A stretch of DNA of 64,000 nt from Alkaliphilus transvaalensis ATCC 700919 (lineage in GTDB: Bacteria; Bacillota; Clostridia; Peptostreptococcales; Natronincolaceae), in assembly GCF_000621485.1 (NCBI RefSeq), contig NZ_KK211286.1, positions 124,001 through 188,000 of the forward strand, in the 5' to 3' direction. Every line of letters starts with the position of its first letter. Position 1 is the first letter of the stretch. Below the pieces are notes generated by a model. It made no database searches and was not told where the DNA came from. It was given only the letters and a program-made list of their open reading frames with translations. The position numbers were made by a program, and so were the translations under genes. Positions 33,764 through 44,442 of the stretch are shown piece by piece.

Positions 33764-36700
33764 ATGGGCCAATTATTGCATATGGGAATTGATGTTGGTT
33801 CTACTACAGTTAAAGTTGTAGTATTAAATCGAGAAATGAAGGTGGTTTATAGTAAATATCAAAGGCACTTTTCAGATATAAAGAAAACCGTAGCCGAGCT
33901 TCTTAAAGAAGCCAATAGATCCTTTAAAGAAAGTGCAATTACTTTAATGGTTACTGGCTCAGGGGGAATCTCAATAGCTAATAGTTTGGGGGTTTCCTTT
34001 ATTCAAGAGGTAATAGCAGGTACTAAAGCGATTAATCGATTTTATCCAGAAGCTGATGTTGCCATCGAATTAGGTGGCGAAGATGCTAAAATAACCTATC
34101 TAAAGGATGGATTAGACCAGAGGATGAATGGTACTTGCGCTGGGGGGACAGGTTCCTTCATTGATCAAATGGCAGTATTATTACAAACCGATGCCCAAGG
34201 TTTAAATGAGTTGGCAAAGGGATTTAAAACAATTTACCCAATCGCTGCCAGATGTGGGGTTTTTGCTAAAACAGATATTCAACCTCTTTTAAATGAAGGC
34301 GCAGCGAAGGAGGATATAGCAGCTTCAGTTTTTCAGTCGGTGGTGATCCAAACCATTAGCGGATTAGCTTGTGGAAGACCAATAAGAGGAAAGGTTGCTT
34401 TTTTAGGAGGACCTCTATATTTTTTATCGGAGCTTAGAAAAAGATTTATTGAAACTTTGGATTTAATGCAGGATGAAGTGATTTTCCCTGAACATTCTGA
34501 GGTTTTTAACGCTGTAGGTGCTGCCCTTGCATCTGTTGAAGAAGAGGGTTTTACCATTACAAAGTTAATTAACCTGCTAGAGACAGTAAAACAAATTTCC
34601 ATTGACGAATCTGAACGGCTAAGTCCACTATTTTCTAACCCAGGGGAGTTAGAAGAATTTAGATTAAGACATAGCAAACATTCAGTTGTGAGAAGAGATT
34701 TAGCTACCTTTGAGGGCCGTTGCTACTTAGGTATTGATGCCGGCTCTACAACTACAAAGGCAGCTTTAATAGATGATGAAGGAGCAGTACTTTATACCTA
34801 TTATGGAAGTAATGAGGGGAGCCCTCTTAAGTCTACCATAAGGGTATTAAAGGAGCTCTATGGTAAAATGCCACCTAAGGCTCATTTAGTCAACTCTACA
34901 GTAACAGGTTACGGAGAAGGGTTGCTAAAAGCTGGTCTTAAGGTGGATATTGGAGAAATTGAAACGGTGGCCCATTATAAAGCTGCTGCCTTCTTTAGTC
35001 CAGGGGTAGACTTTATTCTAGATATCGGTGGGCAGGATATGAAGTGCCTTAGAATCAACGAAGGGATAATGGACAGTATTCTATTAAATGAAGCATGTTC
35101 TTCTGGTTGTGGTTCTTTTTTAGAAACCTTTGCTAAATCTTTAGACATGACAATAGAAGCCTTTGCAAAGGAAGCCATTACTGCTTCAAAACCTGTTGAT
35201 TTAGGTTCTAGATGTACTGTTTTTATGAACTCTAGGGTAAAACAGGCTCAAAAGGAAGGGGCTACAGTTGGAGATATTTCTGCTGGTCTTTCCTATTCAG
35301 TCATCAAAAATGCCCTTTATAAAGTAATTAAAGTTAGAACACCAGAAGAGTTAGGAAATAATGTAGTTGTACAAGGTGGAACCTTCTATAACGATGCAGT
35401 TCTAAGAAGCTTCGAAATACTATCTGGAAAGGAAGTTGTAAGGCCCGATATAGCAGGGATTATGGGGGCCTTTGGAGCAGCCTTAATCGCAAGAGAAAGA
35501 TATATCGATGGTTATAAAACAACTCTTCTTAAGGTAGGAGAACTTGATGATCTTCAAATCCAAACGGGGATGGTTAGATGTGGCCTATGTTTAAATAATT
35601 GTTTGTTAACCATCAACAAGTTTGGAAATAAAGAAAAGTTTATTTCTGGAAACAGATGTGAGCGGGGAGCAGGCAAGTCTAAAGACCAACTGACTCTTCC
35701 AAACCTTTATCAATATAAGTATGATAGGTTGTTTCAATATCAACCATTGGAAAAAAGTAAAGCTAAGAGGGGTTTAATAGGAATCCCTAGAGTGTTAAAT
35801 ATGTATGAAAATTATCCTTTTTGGTTTACCTTCTTAACAGAACTAGGTTTTAGTGTAGAGCTATCAGAACGTTCTTCTAAGCTGGTTTATGAAAAAGGGA
35901 TTGAAACCATCCCCTCAGAGTCAGTATGCTATCCTGGAAAACTAGTTCATGGCCATGTGATAAGCCTAATTGAAAGGGGCGTGAAGGTGATCTTCTACCC
36001 TTCTATAACCCATGAGCAACGGGAACAAGAGGGAGCTGATAATCACTTCAATTGCCCAATTGTAACCTCCTATCCAGAGGTAATTAAAAATAATGTTGAC
36101 CAATTAAGAGAGGAAAATATTACCTTCTTAAAACCCTTTTTACCCTTTAATAATAAAAAACGCTTAGCGAAAAGATTATATGAAGAGATGGGTCAATTTA
36201 TGGTTACAGAGAAGGAGGTTATTGAGGCTGTAGATAAAGGATGGAAGGAACTAGAGGATTTTAAACAAGATATTAGAAAAATGGGGGAAGAGACGGTTTC
36301 TCAAATAAGAGAACAAGGATTAAAGGGTGTTATTTTAGCCGGCAGACCCTACCATATTGATCCAGAGATTAACCATGGTATTCCAGAATTAATTAATAGT
36401 CTAGGGATGGCAGTATTAACAGAAGATTCTGTTGCTCATCTTGGGGAAGTAGAAAGACCCCTTAGGGTAGTGGATCAATGGGCCTATCATTCGAGATTAT
36501 ATGCAGCAGCCAGTTATGTTGCCCTACAAAAGGATATCGAATTAGTTCAATTAAACTCATTTGGTTGTGGGCTAGATGCCGTTACCACCGACCAAGTCGA
36601 AGAGATCTTAAAGAATAAATTTAAAGTCTATACTTGTTTAAAGATTGATGAAGGTAATAATTTAGGGGCAGTAAGAATACGTCTACGTTCTTTAAAGGCG

Positions 36701-38059
36701 GCTGTTCTCGAAAGGGAAAACAATGGTGCTCATATACCAAAGGGAGTAGAAAGAAAGTATGTTAAAATTCCTTTTACAAAGGAAATGAAGAAAAACCATA
36801 CGATTTTAGCCCCAGAAATGTCTCCAATCCATTTTAAGATAGTACAAGAGGCCTTTAGATTATCAGGTTATAACCTAGTTGTACTTCCTAGCAACGATAA
36901 AAAGGCAGTTGATGAAGGTCTTAAATATATAAATAATGATGCTTGTTATCCAGCAATCATCGTCTTAGGTCAATTAATTGAAGCCTTAAAGTCTGGAAAA
37001 TATGACTTAAATAATACCTCAGTCATTATTAGTCAAACAGGAGGAGGTTGTAGAGCCACCAACTATATTGGCTTTTTACGAAAGGCTTTAGTCGATGCTG
37101 GTTTTAGCCATATACCAACGATATCATTAAGTGCTCAAGGCTTTGAGAAAAACCCTGGGTTTACCTTAAGTCTCCAACTCTTAAACAGAAGCTTTATGGC
37201 ATTAATTTATGGGGACCTACTAATGAGGGTATTGTATCGTGTAAGGCCCTATGAAAAGGTAAAGGGTTCGGCTAATCAGTTATATGAAAAATGGAATCAG
37301 GTTTGTATAGACTCCCTTAAGTCTGCCAGTCGAAAAACCTTTAATCGTAATATAAGGAGTATTGTTAAAGAATTTGATAAGTTGGAGCTTACTGATGAAG
37401 TGAAACCAAGGGTTGGTTTAGTTGGAGAAATATTGGTAAAGTTCCATCCAATTGCTAACAATAACATTGTCGATATTATTGAGGCAGAAGGAGCAGAAGC
37501 TGTAGTACCAGACCTTACAGATTTTATTTTGTATAGCATGTATACAAATGATTTTAAATACCGATATTTATCAGGTAGTAGAAAGTCTAAAATAATAGGT
37601 GATGTTATTATTTCTGCAATAGAATTCTTCAGAAAAGCCTACAGAGAAGCCGTTGGTAGTAGTAAAAGGTTTGGGCACCTTCAGTCCATTAAAGAAACAG
37701 CTGAGGGGGCATCTAAGGTGGTTTCTTTAGGGCATCAAACAGGGGAAGGTTGGCTCTTAACAGGAGAAATGGTAGAGCTTATCGAGAGTGGTGTGAAAAA
37801 TATAGTATGTATGCAACCCTTTGCTTGTTTACCTAACCATGTAACTGGTAAGGGAATGATGAAGGAGTTAAAGCGAATTTATCCTGGTGCAAATATAGTA
37901 GCAATTGACTATGATCCAGGGGCTAGTGAAGTAAATCAACTGAATAGAATTAAACTAATGCTTTCTGTTGCCTTCGATCAGCTAGAGGAAGTTAAAACGC
38001 CAAAACAGCAAGACACAGAAGAAATCTATAAAAAATTGGCAGATGAGAGTGTGTCCTAA
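33764..38059 (+). CDS. Acyl-CoA dehydratase activase / DUF2229 fusion
   Basis: A 1431-residue fusion. Two BadF/BadG/BcrA/BcrD ATPase domains of the 2-hydroxyglutaryl-CoA dehydratase activator type come first: [10 protein letters not shown] near residue 8 with [11 protein letters not shown], then [10 protein letters not shown] near 323 with [10 protein letters not shown] cysteine-rich linker follows ([15 protein letters not shown], about 605-645), then a DUF2229 region (ESVCYPGK) and a C-terminal HgdB-like part with [16 protein letters not shown] and QPFACLPNH as likely iron-sulfur ligands. Related activase/double-cubane proteins couple ATP hydrolysis to low-potential electron transfer. The physiological substrate of this giant family is not established. 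ATG follows GGGGG. Confidence 0.88.
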   Translation: MGQLLHMGIDVGSTTVKVVVLNREMKVVYSKYQRHFSDIKKTVAELLKEANRSFKESAITLMVTGSGGISIANSLGVSFIQEVIAGTKAINRFYPEADVAIELGGEDAKITYLKDGLDQRMNGTCAGGTGSFIDQMAVLLQTDAQGLNELAKGFKTIYPIAARCGVFAKTDIQPLLNEGAAKEDIAASVFQSVVIQTISGLACGRPIRGKVAFLGGPLYFLSELRKRFIETLDLMQDEVIFPEHSEVFNAVGAALASVEEEGFTITKLINLLETVKQISIDESERLSPLFSNPGELEEFRLRHSKHSVVRRDLATFEGRCYLGIDAGSTTTKAALIDDEGAVLYTYYGSNEGSPLKSTIRVLKELYGKMPPKAHLVNSTVTGYGEGLLKAGLKVDIGEIETVAHYKAAAFFSPGVDFILDIGGQDMKCLRINEGIMDSILLNEACSSGCGSFLETFAKSLDMTIEAFAKEAITASKPVDLGSRCTVFMNSRVKQAQKEGATVGDISAGLSYSVIKNALYKVIKVRTPEELGNNVVVQGGTFYNDAVLRSFEILSGKEVVRPDIAGIMGAFGAALIARERYIDGYKTTLLKVGELDDLQIQTGMVRCGLCLNNCLLTINKFGNKEKFISGNRCERGAGKSKDQLTLPNLYQYKYDRLFQYQPLEKSKAKRGLIGIPRVLNMYENYPFWFTFLTELGFSVELSERSSKLVYEKGIETIPSESVCYPGKLVHGHVISLIERGVKVIFYPSITHEQREQEGADNHFNCPIVTSYPEVIKNNVDQLREENITFLKPFLPFNNKKRLAKRLYEEMGQFMVTEKEVIEAVDKGWKELEDFKQDIRKMGEETVSQIREQGLKGVILAGRPYHIDPEINHGIPELINSLGMAVLTEDSVAHLGEVERPLRVVDQWAYHSRLYAAASYVALQKDIELVQLNSFGCGLDAVTTDQVEEILKNKFKVYTCLKIDEGNNLGAVRIRLRSLKAAVLERENNGAHIPKGVERKYVKIPFTKEMKKNHTILAPEMSPIHFKIVQEAFRLSGYNLVVLPSNDKKAVDEGLKYINNDACYPAIIVLGQLIEALKSGKYDLNNTSVIISQTGGGCRATNYIGFLRKALVDAGFSHIPTISLSAQGFEKNPGFTLSLQLLNRSFMALIYGDLLMRVLYRVRPYEKVKGSANQLYEKWNQVCIDSLKSASRKTFNRNIRSIVKEFDKLELTDEVKPRVGLVGEILVKFHPIANNNIVDIIEAEGAEAVVPDLTDFILYSMYTNDFKYRYLSGSRKSKIIGDVIISAIEFFRKAYREAVGSSKRFGHLQSIKETAEGASKVVSLGHQTGEGWLLTGEMVELIESGVKNIVCMQPFACLPNHVTGKGMMKELKRIYPGANIVAIDYDPGASEVNQLNRIKLMLSVAFDQLEEVKTPKQQDTEEIYKKLADESVS

Positions 38060-38171
38060 TGAAAGTGCACGTTAATTAGACTGTATCCTTACTATGGAAG
38101 TTCTTAATCTAAATTTAGCTGTTTGATAGCTTGAAGCTAGTCATAAGTTTTGACTGATAGGAGATGAACAA

Positions 38172-39899
38172 ATGATAAAATTATTTAAGTATCTAAAGCC
38201 CTATGCATTAGTTATTGTAGCAGTTTTAGTGCTTGTTTTCCTACAATCTATTGGAGATCTATATTTGCCTACCCTTATGGCAGATATAGTAAACAATGGA
38301 ATGTTAGTGGGAAACACAGGTTATATTTGGCGGGTTGGTAGTATGATGCTACTGGTGGCAGCTGGAGGTGTTGTAGCTGCCGTAACTGCTTCGTATTTAG
38401 GGTCTAGAATAGCAATGGCCTATGGAAGAGATCTCCGTAGTCGTGTGTTTTCAAAGGTAGAGGATTTTAGCTTGCATGAATTTGATAAAATTGGTACTGC
38501 ATCGTTAATTACTAGAACCACCAATGATATTACCCAAATTCAAAATGTTGTAATGATGATGCTTAGAATGATGATTATGGCCCCCATGATGGGAATTGGA
38601 GGAATGATTATGGCTATCTCTAAAGATCGTGAGTTGGCTATGATTTTAGCCGTTTCTCTTCCGGTTTTAGCCATAGGGATAGGTATTGTGGCACGTCACA
38701 TACTACCTATCTTTAAATCGATTCAGAAAAAGGTAGATCAATTAAACCTAGTAGCCAGAGAAAACCTAACGGGTATAAGGGTAGTTAGAGCCTTTAATCG
38801 GATTGATAAGGAAGCAAAGCGTTTTGATGAAGCCAATGCTGACTTAACAAGTACAGCAATTAAAGCTAATAAAATTATGGCTACTTTAATGCCTATGATG
38901 ATGATTATTATGAACTTAACCAGTGTAGCTATTATTTGGTTTGGAAGTAAGCGGATTGATATGGGAAGTTTACAAGTGGGTGATATGATGGCTTTTCTAC
39001 AGTATGCGATGCAGATTATGATGTCACTTATTATGATGTCTATGATGTTCTCATTTCTTCCAAGGGCACAGGCATCGGCAACTAGGATTAACGAGATTTT
39101 AGATGTTGAAGCAGAAATTGTAGACCCTGAAAAGGAAAAACTTCAAGAGTCTACTAGAGGTATGTTGGCGTTTAAAAATGTCACCTTTAGTTATCCAGGT
39201 GCAGAAAAGCCAGTTTTAAATAATGTCTCCTTTACTACAAAACCAGGAGAAGTGACAGCTATCATTGGAGGAACAGGTTCGGGTAAATCTACATTAATTA
39301 ATTTAATCCCTCGTTTTTATGATATTCAGTCGGGAGCTATAGAAATTGATGGAGTAGATGTTAGAGAAATGAAACAGGAGGCCCTTCGTTCTAAAATTGG
39401 GTTTGTGCCACAAAAAGCTTATCTTTTTTCTGGAAGTATAGCTGAAAACATTAGGTTTGGTAAGGAAGATGCCAGTGAGGAAGAAATTAAAAAGGCGGCG
39501 GAAATTGCCCAAGCTACAGAATTTATAAATGGGATGAAGGAGGGTTATGATTATACTATAGCCCAAGGTGGAACCAATGTCTCTGGAGGACAAAGACAGC
39601 GACTTGCCATTGCTAGAGCATTGGTTAGAAGACCAGAAATCTATATCTTTGATGATAGCTTCTCTGCCTTAGATGTTAAAACCGATGTTAGGTTAAGAAC
39701 AGCCCTTAAAAAGGAAACCTTAGAGTCTTCAGTATTAATAGTAGCTCAGAGAGTAACAACAGTCATGGATGCCGACCGAATTATTGTATTAGATGAAGGA
39801 AAAATTGTAGGGTTAGGGAAGCACAGAGAGTTACTTGATTCTTGTCAAGTCTATAGAGAAATTGTTGCTTCTCAACTTAGTGAGGAGGAATTAGCATGA
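38172..39899 (+). CDS. ABC exporter, degenerate-site subunit
   Basis: A 575-residue half-transporter: an exporter-type six-helix membrane domain (about 10-300) fused to an ATPase domain. Walker A GGTGSGKST and signature VSGGQRQR are normal. Walker B reads IYIFDDS (Asp instead of catalytic Glu) and the switch histidine is Gln (VAQRVTT). These are the marks of the degenerate-site partner in heterodimers such as TM287/288 or BmrCD. Its stop overlaps the partner's start by four bases. Confidence 0.92.
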   Translation: MIKLFKYLKPYALVIVAVLVLVFLQSIGDLYLPTLMADIVNNGMLVGNTGYIWRVGSMMLLVAAGGVVAAVTASYLGSRIAMAYGRDLRSRVFSKVEDFSLHEFDKIGTASLITRTTNDITQIQNVVMMMLRMMIMAPMMGIGGMIMAISKDRELAMILAVSLPVLAIGIGIVARHILPIFKSIQKKVDQLNLVARENLTGIRVVRAFNRIDKEAKRFDEANADLTSTAIKANKIMATLMPMMMIIMNLTSVAIIWFGSKRIDMGSLQVGDMMAFLQYAMQIMMSLIMMSMMFSFLPRAQASATRINEILDVEAEIVDPEKEKLQESTRGMLAFKNVTFSYPGAEKPVLNNVSFTTKPGEVTAIIGGTGSGKSTLINLIPRFYDIQSGAIEIDGVDVREMKQEALRSKIGFVPQKAYLFSGSIAENIRFGKEDASEEEIKKAAEIAQATEFINGMKEGYDYTIAQGGTNVSGGQRQRLAIARALVRRPEIYIFDDSFSALDVKTDVRLRTALKKETLESSVLIVAQRVTTVMDADRIIVLDEGKIVGLGKHRELLDSCQVYREIVASQLSEEELA

Positions 39900-41776
39900 A
39901 GAAAGAAGATAAAAACAAACGGTCTAATACTCCTCCCAAAGGTCCCGGTGCAGGAATGGCCATAGGAAGACCTGTTGAAAAAGCAAAGGATTTTAAAGGA
40001 ACACTAAAAAGGATAATTGGTTACTTGAGGCCTCAAAAATTAAAATTAATTTTTGTATTCTTTTTGGCAATCTTAAGTACAACCTTTAATATTTTTAGTC
40101 CTAAGGTTATGGGGCAAGCAACTAATGAACTAGTGGCGGGTCTAACAAATCCTACAGTGGGGATTAATTTTAACGCCGTAGAACAGATTATTGTCACTCT
40201 AATTATACTTTATGTTTTAAGTGCCTTTTTCAATTTGGCAACAGGGTATATTATGTCGGGGGTTGCCCAAAAAACAGTATATGTAATGAGAAAAGATGTA
40301 AATGTTAAATTATCTAAGTTACCCCTTAAGTTTTTTGATGGTCGAACCCATGGAGAAATCCTAAGTCGTATTACCAATGACTTAGATAATGTAGCAAATA
40401 CGTTGCAGCAGAGTTTGACCCAGTTAATTTCCTCTATTGTTACATTGTTGGGGATCATGATTATGATGCTTACCATAAGTCCTTCCTTGACTTTAATCGC
40501 AGTGATAACGGTACCCCTTTCAGCAATCGTTACGATGACAATTGCATCAAAGTCTCAAGTATTATTTAAAAAGAGACAGGCAATTTTAGGGGATTTAAAT
40601 GGACATGTAGAAGAGATGTATACAGGACATCGGGTAGTAAAGGCCTTTGGACATGAGAAAAAATCTGTTGGAAAGTTTGATGATATTAATAATCAACTAT
40701 ATGAAACTGGGTGGAAGGCAGACTTTATTTCTGGGATCATTATGCCTCTTTTAAACTTTGTAAGTAATATAGGTTACGTCTTAATTTGTGTTGTTGGTGG
40801 TATTTTTGTTACAATGCAAAGAATTCAAATTGGAGACATTCAAGCCTTTATTCAATATGCAAGACAGTTTACACAACCTATTGTACAAACTGCCAATATA
40901 TCAAATATCATACAGTCAACTGTTGCTTCAGCAGAAAGGGTTTTTGAATTATTAGATGAAACAGAAGAAATATCAAATGCTATTGATGCAACTGTTATTA
41001 ATATGCCTAAAGGAAATGTCAAATTTGATAAGGTTAAATTTGGATATCATGAAGATGAAATGATAATCAAAAACATGAACATTGAAGTTAAAAAGGGACA
41101 AACAGTTGCAATTGTAGGACCAACAGGTGCAGGCAAAACAACTTTAGTTAATTTGTTGATGAGATTCTACGAAATTAATGATGGAGTAATTACAATAGAT
41201 GGAGTAGATATTAGAAAGGTTAAAAGAGAAAATCTCCGCAGTATGTTTGGAATGGTATTGCAGGATACATGGTTATTTAACGGGACCATTAGGGATAATA
41301 TAGCCTATGGTCGGATGGGGGCAACAGAAGAGGAAATAGTTGAAGCTGCTAAAGCTGCCCATGCAGATCATTTCATCAGAACATTACCAGATGGATATGA
41401 TACGATTCTTGATGAAGAGGCTTCAAACATATCCCAAGGGCAAAAACAGCTTTTAACTATTGCACGGGCAATATTAGCAGACCCAACCATTCTTATTTTA
41501 GATGAGGCTACAAGTAATGTCGATACAAGAACCGAAGCCTATATACAGAATGCAATGCTTAAACTAATGGAAGGCAGAACTAATTTCGTAATTGCCCACA
41601 GACTTTCTACGATTCGTGATGCAGACATGATTCTAGTGATGAATCATGGGGATATTATTGAACAAGGAAATCATCAACAACTGCTTGAACAGAAGGGCTT
41701 CTATGCAGACCTTTATAATAGTCAATTTACTGTGGGGCAAGCTTCTACTGATAACACCATGAAGGATGCAGGATAA
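39896..41776 (+). CDS. ABC exporter, canonical-site subunit
   Basis: A 626-residue half-transporter with a longer N-terminal polar extension (about 1-40), a six-helix exporter domain and an ATPase with Walker A GPTGAGKTT, Walker B ILDEATSNVD and the H-loop IAHRLST. The signature loop is ISQGQKQ, a common variant in this partner. With the preceding gene it forms a heterodimeric multidrug or lipid exporter. The pair lies downstream of a TetR gene, often the regulator of such pumps, but a 4.3-kb gene lies between. Confidence 0.92.
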   Translation: MKKEDKNKRSNTPPKGPGAGMAIGRPVEKAKDFKGTLKRIIGYLRPQKLKLIFVFFLAILSTTFNIFSPKVMGQATNELVAGLTNPTVGINFNAVEQIIVTLIILYVLSAFFNLATGYIMSGVAQKTVYVMRKDVNVKLSKLPLKFFDGRTHGEILSRITNDLDNVANTLQQSLTQLISSIVTLLGIMIMMLTISPSLTLIAVITVPLSAIVTMTIASKSQVLFKKRQAILGDLNGHVEEMYTGHRVVKAFGHEKKSVGKFDDINNQLYETGWKADFISGIIMPLLNFVSNIGYVLICVVGGIFVTMQRIQIGDIQAFIQYARQFTQPIVQTANISNIIQSTVASAERVFELLDETEEISNAIDATVINMPKGNVKFDKVKFGYHEDEMIIKNMNIEVKKGQTVAIVGPTGAGKTTLVNLLMRFYEINDGVITIDGVDIRKVKRENLRSMFGMVLQDTWLFNGTIRDNIAYGRMGATEEEIVEAAKAAHADHFIRTLPDGYDTILDEEASNISQGQKQLLTIARAILADPTILILDEATSNVDTRTEAYIQNAMLKLMEGRTNFVIAHRLSTIRDADMILVMNHGDIIEQGNHQQLLEQKGFYADLYNSQFTVGQASTDNTMKDAG

Positions 41777-41805
41777 ATCTTTATTAATTATCAAAACTAA
41801 TCATC

Positions 41806-41846
41806 TTAACCGTATTGGAGTTTAACCTCCCTACGGTTAATTTTTT
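41806..41846 (+). terminator. Intrinsic terminator of ABC exporter operon
   Basis: A 9-bp outer stem TTAACCGTA/TACGGTTAA with an inner GGAG/CTCC stem, followed by six T. Confidence 0.8.
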
Positions 41847-42012
41847 GGCAGAATAGGAAAAACTTATTTTAGTAATCCCTTAACCCTGCTAAATCTGCAG
41901 CAAGAATATGTGTTTCTACTATATGGCATGGTAAAATAGCCCTTTATATAAAGTCAAGGCGTATAGTGGTAGGTGATAAGGGAAAATTAGAAAAAAGATG
42001 CTGGGGGTTTCT

Positions 42013-42753
42013 ATGAGAAAACACTTACTAAAAGACTACGAAAGAATCATTACTAGCTTGCCAGAGAAAGATCAATACCTATTATCAGATTTACTGATTC
42101 CAGATTTATTAATAGAAGAAGAGGGGAAGTTGCAAATTTATTATGCTACCCATAATGAATTCATTAATATCGAAGCTAAAATATTAATTATAGGGATAAC
42201 TCCAGGTTGGGTTCAGATGGAAAAGTCCATTCGTACTGCAAGAAAGTGCCTAATAGAAGGACGGTCCCTTGAAGAAACAGCTAGAATATGTAAAAAGGAA
42301 AGTCGGTTCTATGGTACAATGAGGATGAACATCATAAATATGTTAGACGAACTAAGGTTACATGAATATTTAGGAATGAAAAATAATAAAGAACTTTTTA
42401 ACGACCATTGTCCATATCTTCATACGGTATCCTTAATTCCCTATCCTGTCTTTGTTAATCGAAAGAACTATACAGGACATTCACCTAAAATAATTAATTC
42501 TAAGTTTCTTATGAAATATGTTAATTTGACAGTTGAAAAAGACCTGAAGCCTTTAAAAAGACCCTTAATTGTTCCTTTGGGAAGGGCTGTTGAGGAGGTA
42601 CTATTATCCTTAATTGGGGAAGGTAAAATTGATCGAGAACAATGTTTAGTAGGTTTTCCTCATCCTTCGGGGGCAAATGGACATCGTTTAAAACAGTTTA
42701 AGGAAGGCAAAGAAAGAATGACAAATATAATAGACACTTATTTTAATAAATAG
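42013..42753 (+). CDS. Uracil-DNA-glycosylase-like fold protein
   Basis: A 246-residue protein with marks of the uracil-DNA glycosylase superfamily: ILIIGITPGWVQM (about residues 56-68) for the active-site GxxPG loop and VGFPHPSGANGHR (about 213-225) for the histidine-containing HPSG-type motif. The catalytic Asp of family 1 enzymes is not obvious, so it may be a UDG-fold protein of other function. ATG 42013 follows GGGGG by five bases; ATG 41998 is in frame but has no site. It stands between the ABC exporter and the homocysteine methyltransferase. Confidence 0.6.
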   Translation: MRKHLLKDYERIITSLPEKDQYLLSDLLIPDLLIEEEGKLQIYYATHNEFINIEAKILIIGITPGWVQMEKSIRTARKCLIEGRSLEETARICKKESRFYGTMRMNIINMLDELRLHEYLGMKNNKELFNDHCPYLHTVSLIPYPVFVNRKNYTGHSPKIINSKFLMKYVNLTVEKDLKPLKRPLIVPLGRAVEEVLLSLIGEGKIDREQCLVGFPHPSGANGHRLKQFKEGKERMTNIIDTYFNK

Positions 42754-42807
42754 AAATTACATAATTAATATAAAACATCTTTTGTGGACGTGGGGGAGGA
42801 AGGCAAT

Positions 42808-43656
42808 ATGAAGCTATTAAAAGCTATAGAAAAAGGATTAGTATTTTTTGATGGTGCAATGGGCACTATGTTATTGAAGTCGGGCATGAACCTTGAAAAA
42901 CCCTTAGATGTATGCAATATAGAAGACCCTCTTAGGGTGGAAAAAATCCACCGAAGCTATGTAGAAGCAGGAGCGCAAGTAATCACAACGAATACTTTTC
43001 AAGCTAATGAACTAAGATTGAAAGACTATGGTTATTCTATTGAAGCGGTCATTGAAGCAGGAATTAAATTAGCTAAGGCTTGCGGCAGTCAATATGTTGC
43101 TCAGGATATTGGGCCCATAGGAAAAGTTGAGCCAATGGGAAATCTATCCTTTTATGAAGCCTATAGTATTTTTAAAAAACAGGTAACTGTTGGGGCTAAA
43201 ATAGGTGTCGATTGTATTTTGCTTGAAACCTTTTTCAATTTAAAGGAAGTAGAAGCAGCAATTTTAGCTGCAAAGGATCATAGTAATTTACCAATTTTCT
43301 GTACGATGACATTTGATCAAAAGGGTAGAATCTTATCTGGGGAAGAGGCTGGCCACATAGCAAATCAGCTTCAAAGTTTAGGTGTCGATGCGTTAGGGAT
43401 CAATTGTTCCTTAGGGCCTAAGGAGATTTTGCACATTCTGCCAAACTTCATGAAGGGTGTAAAAATTCCTGTTATGGTACAAGCAAATGCTGGACTACCA
43501 ACAAAAGTGGAGGGAACTACCCAATACACTATAGATCCCGAGACCTTTGGTTTTTACGGTAGCAGGATGAAGGAATTAGGTGTAAGGATTCTTGGTGGTT
43601 GTTGTGGAACTACCCCTGCCCACATACATGCACTAATTACAGCGATAAAAGACTAA
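42808..43656 (+). CDS. Homocysteine S-methyltransferase family protein
   Basis: A 282-residue protein equal to the N-terminal homocysteine-binding domain of MetH. The zinc cysteines are in GINCSLGP (one) and GGCCGTTPAH (two); the start LVFFDGAMGTMLL and TTNTFQANELRL motif also fit. It lacks the folate, B12 and activation domains, so either another methyl donor such as S-methylmethionine is used or other proteins supply the domains. ATG 42808 follows GGGGGAGGAAGG; the in-frame GTG 42784 is less likely. Followed by a terminator. Confidence 0.88.
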   Translation: MKLLKAIEKGLVFFDGAMGTMLLKSGMNLEKPLDVCNIEDPLRVEKIHRSYVEAGAQVITTNTFQANELRLKDYGYSIEAVIEAGIKLAKACGSQYVAQDIGPIGKVEPMGNLSFYEAYSIFKKQVTVGAKIGVDCILLETFFNLKEVEAAILAAKDHSNLPIFCTMTFDQKGRILSGEEAGHIANQLQSLGVDALGINCSLGPKEILHILPNFMKGVKIPVMVQANAGLPTKVEGTTQYTIDPETFGFYGSRMKELGVRILGGCCGTTPAHIHALITAIKD

Positions 43657-43734
43657 GGCTTAAAGATTTAACATTGATCAACTGGTTACGGTGGTCTAAG
43701 GAAGCTCCGAATACAAAATACCTAAATTGCTATG

Positions 43735-43773
43735 AATCCTGAAGTAATATAAATTATTGGTTCAGGATTTTTT
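43735..43773 (+). terminator. Intrinsic terminator of homocysteine methyltransferase gene
   Basis: A perfect 9-bp stem AATCCTGAA/TTCAGGATT with a 17-base loop containing a TAAT/ATTA pair, followed by T. Confidence 0.82.
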
Positions 43774-43796
43774 GAATAAGATATGGTAAAATTTTC

Positions 43797-43859
43797 TTGA
43801 CTTATTTTATAGGGGGTATATAATAGTATTAACATTGTTAATATTATTAACTAAGTTAA
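43797..43859 (+). promoter_or_regulatory. Promoter and palindromes of flavodoxin operon
   Basis: TTGACT (43797-43802), a 16-base spacer and TATAAT (43819-43824). A perfect 17-bp palindrome TATTAACATTGTTAATA (43827-43843) lies at the expected start site. A second, TTAACTAAGTTAA (43847-43859), follows with centres 18 bp apart. These are likely sites for the TetR protein encoded in this operon. Confidence 0.75.
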
Positions 43860-43944
43860 ATACATAAAGCTGGTAATTTTATTAGTAATGAGAAATTATT
43901 GCGTAAAATAAAGTTAAGAGAAATAAATATTGGAGGATGATTAT

Positions 43945-44442
43945 ATGAAAGTAGTACTATTATATGCATCAAAATATGGAGCAACAGAAAAAGCCGCTAA
44001 ACTGATGGCAGAACAACTTAAGGGAGAAGTAAAGCTGATAAACTTAAAAGAAGAGATTCCATCAACTATTGAAGAATTTGATACAGTGTTATTAGCCAGT
44101 TCAATTTATGCAGGAAGAATGCAGGGAGAAATAAGTAAATTTACAACAACGTATAAGGATCAAATCATGAATAAAAATATTGGCGTGTTTGTCTGTTGTA
44201 AAGAAGAAAATCCTGAAAAGATTACTGAATACTTAAAGTTAAACTTACCTGAAGAAATGATTAAAAAAGCTTTTATTAAGGAGTATCTAGGCCACGAAGT
44301 AAAATTTGATAAGATGAATTTCTTTGAAAGGTTCTTATTAAAGAGAATATTAAAGGTAAAAGAAAGTTATTCACAAATCAATCTTGAAGGAATCAAAAGG
44401 GTATCAAACATTATTAATGAAATGGATGTAGCAAATGGATAG
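43945..44442 (+). CDS. Flavodoxin-domain protein
   Basis: A 165-residue flavodoxin-fold protein, similar to the HemG/protoporphyrinogen-oxidase-like flavodoxins. The FMN phosphate loop is LYASKYGATEKAA (residues 6-18); LLASSIYAGRMQGE is the second FMN loop. The C-terminal tail (FFERFLLKRIL) is longer than in plain flavodoxins. ATG 43945 lies eight bases after TGGAGGA; TTG 43930 is less likely. It is the first gene of a flavodoxin-TetR-FMN-binding operon. Role: flavin electron transfer, partner unknown. Confidence 0.85.
   Translation: MKVVLLYASKYGATEKAAKLMAEQLKGEVKLINLKEEIPSTIEEFDTVLLASSIYAGRMQGEISKFTTTYKDQIMNKNIGVFVCCKEENPEKITEYLKLNLPEEMIKKAFIKEYLGHEVKFDKMNFFERFLLKRILKVKESYSQINLEGIKRVSNIINEMDVANG

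Noticed and set aside
34333-34677. A minus-strand 114-residue frame inside the activase gene
   Set aside because: Low-complexity antisense shadow with no start signal.
38139-38155. AGTCA/TGACT inverted repeat before the ABC exporter as a TetR site
   Set aside because: It does not match the TATGACA-N3-TGTCATA sites before the TetR gene.
42013-42753. Annotation as a confirmed uracil-DNA glycosylase (ung or mug)
   Set aside because: Fold motifs are visible, but a clear catalytic residue is not, so only a superfamily call is supported.
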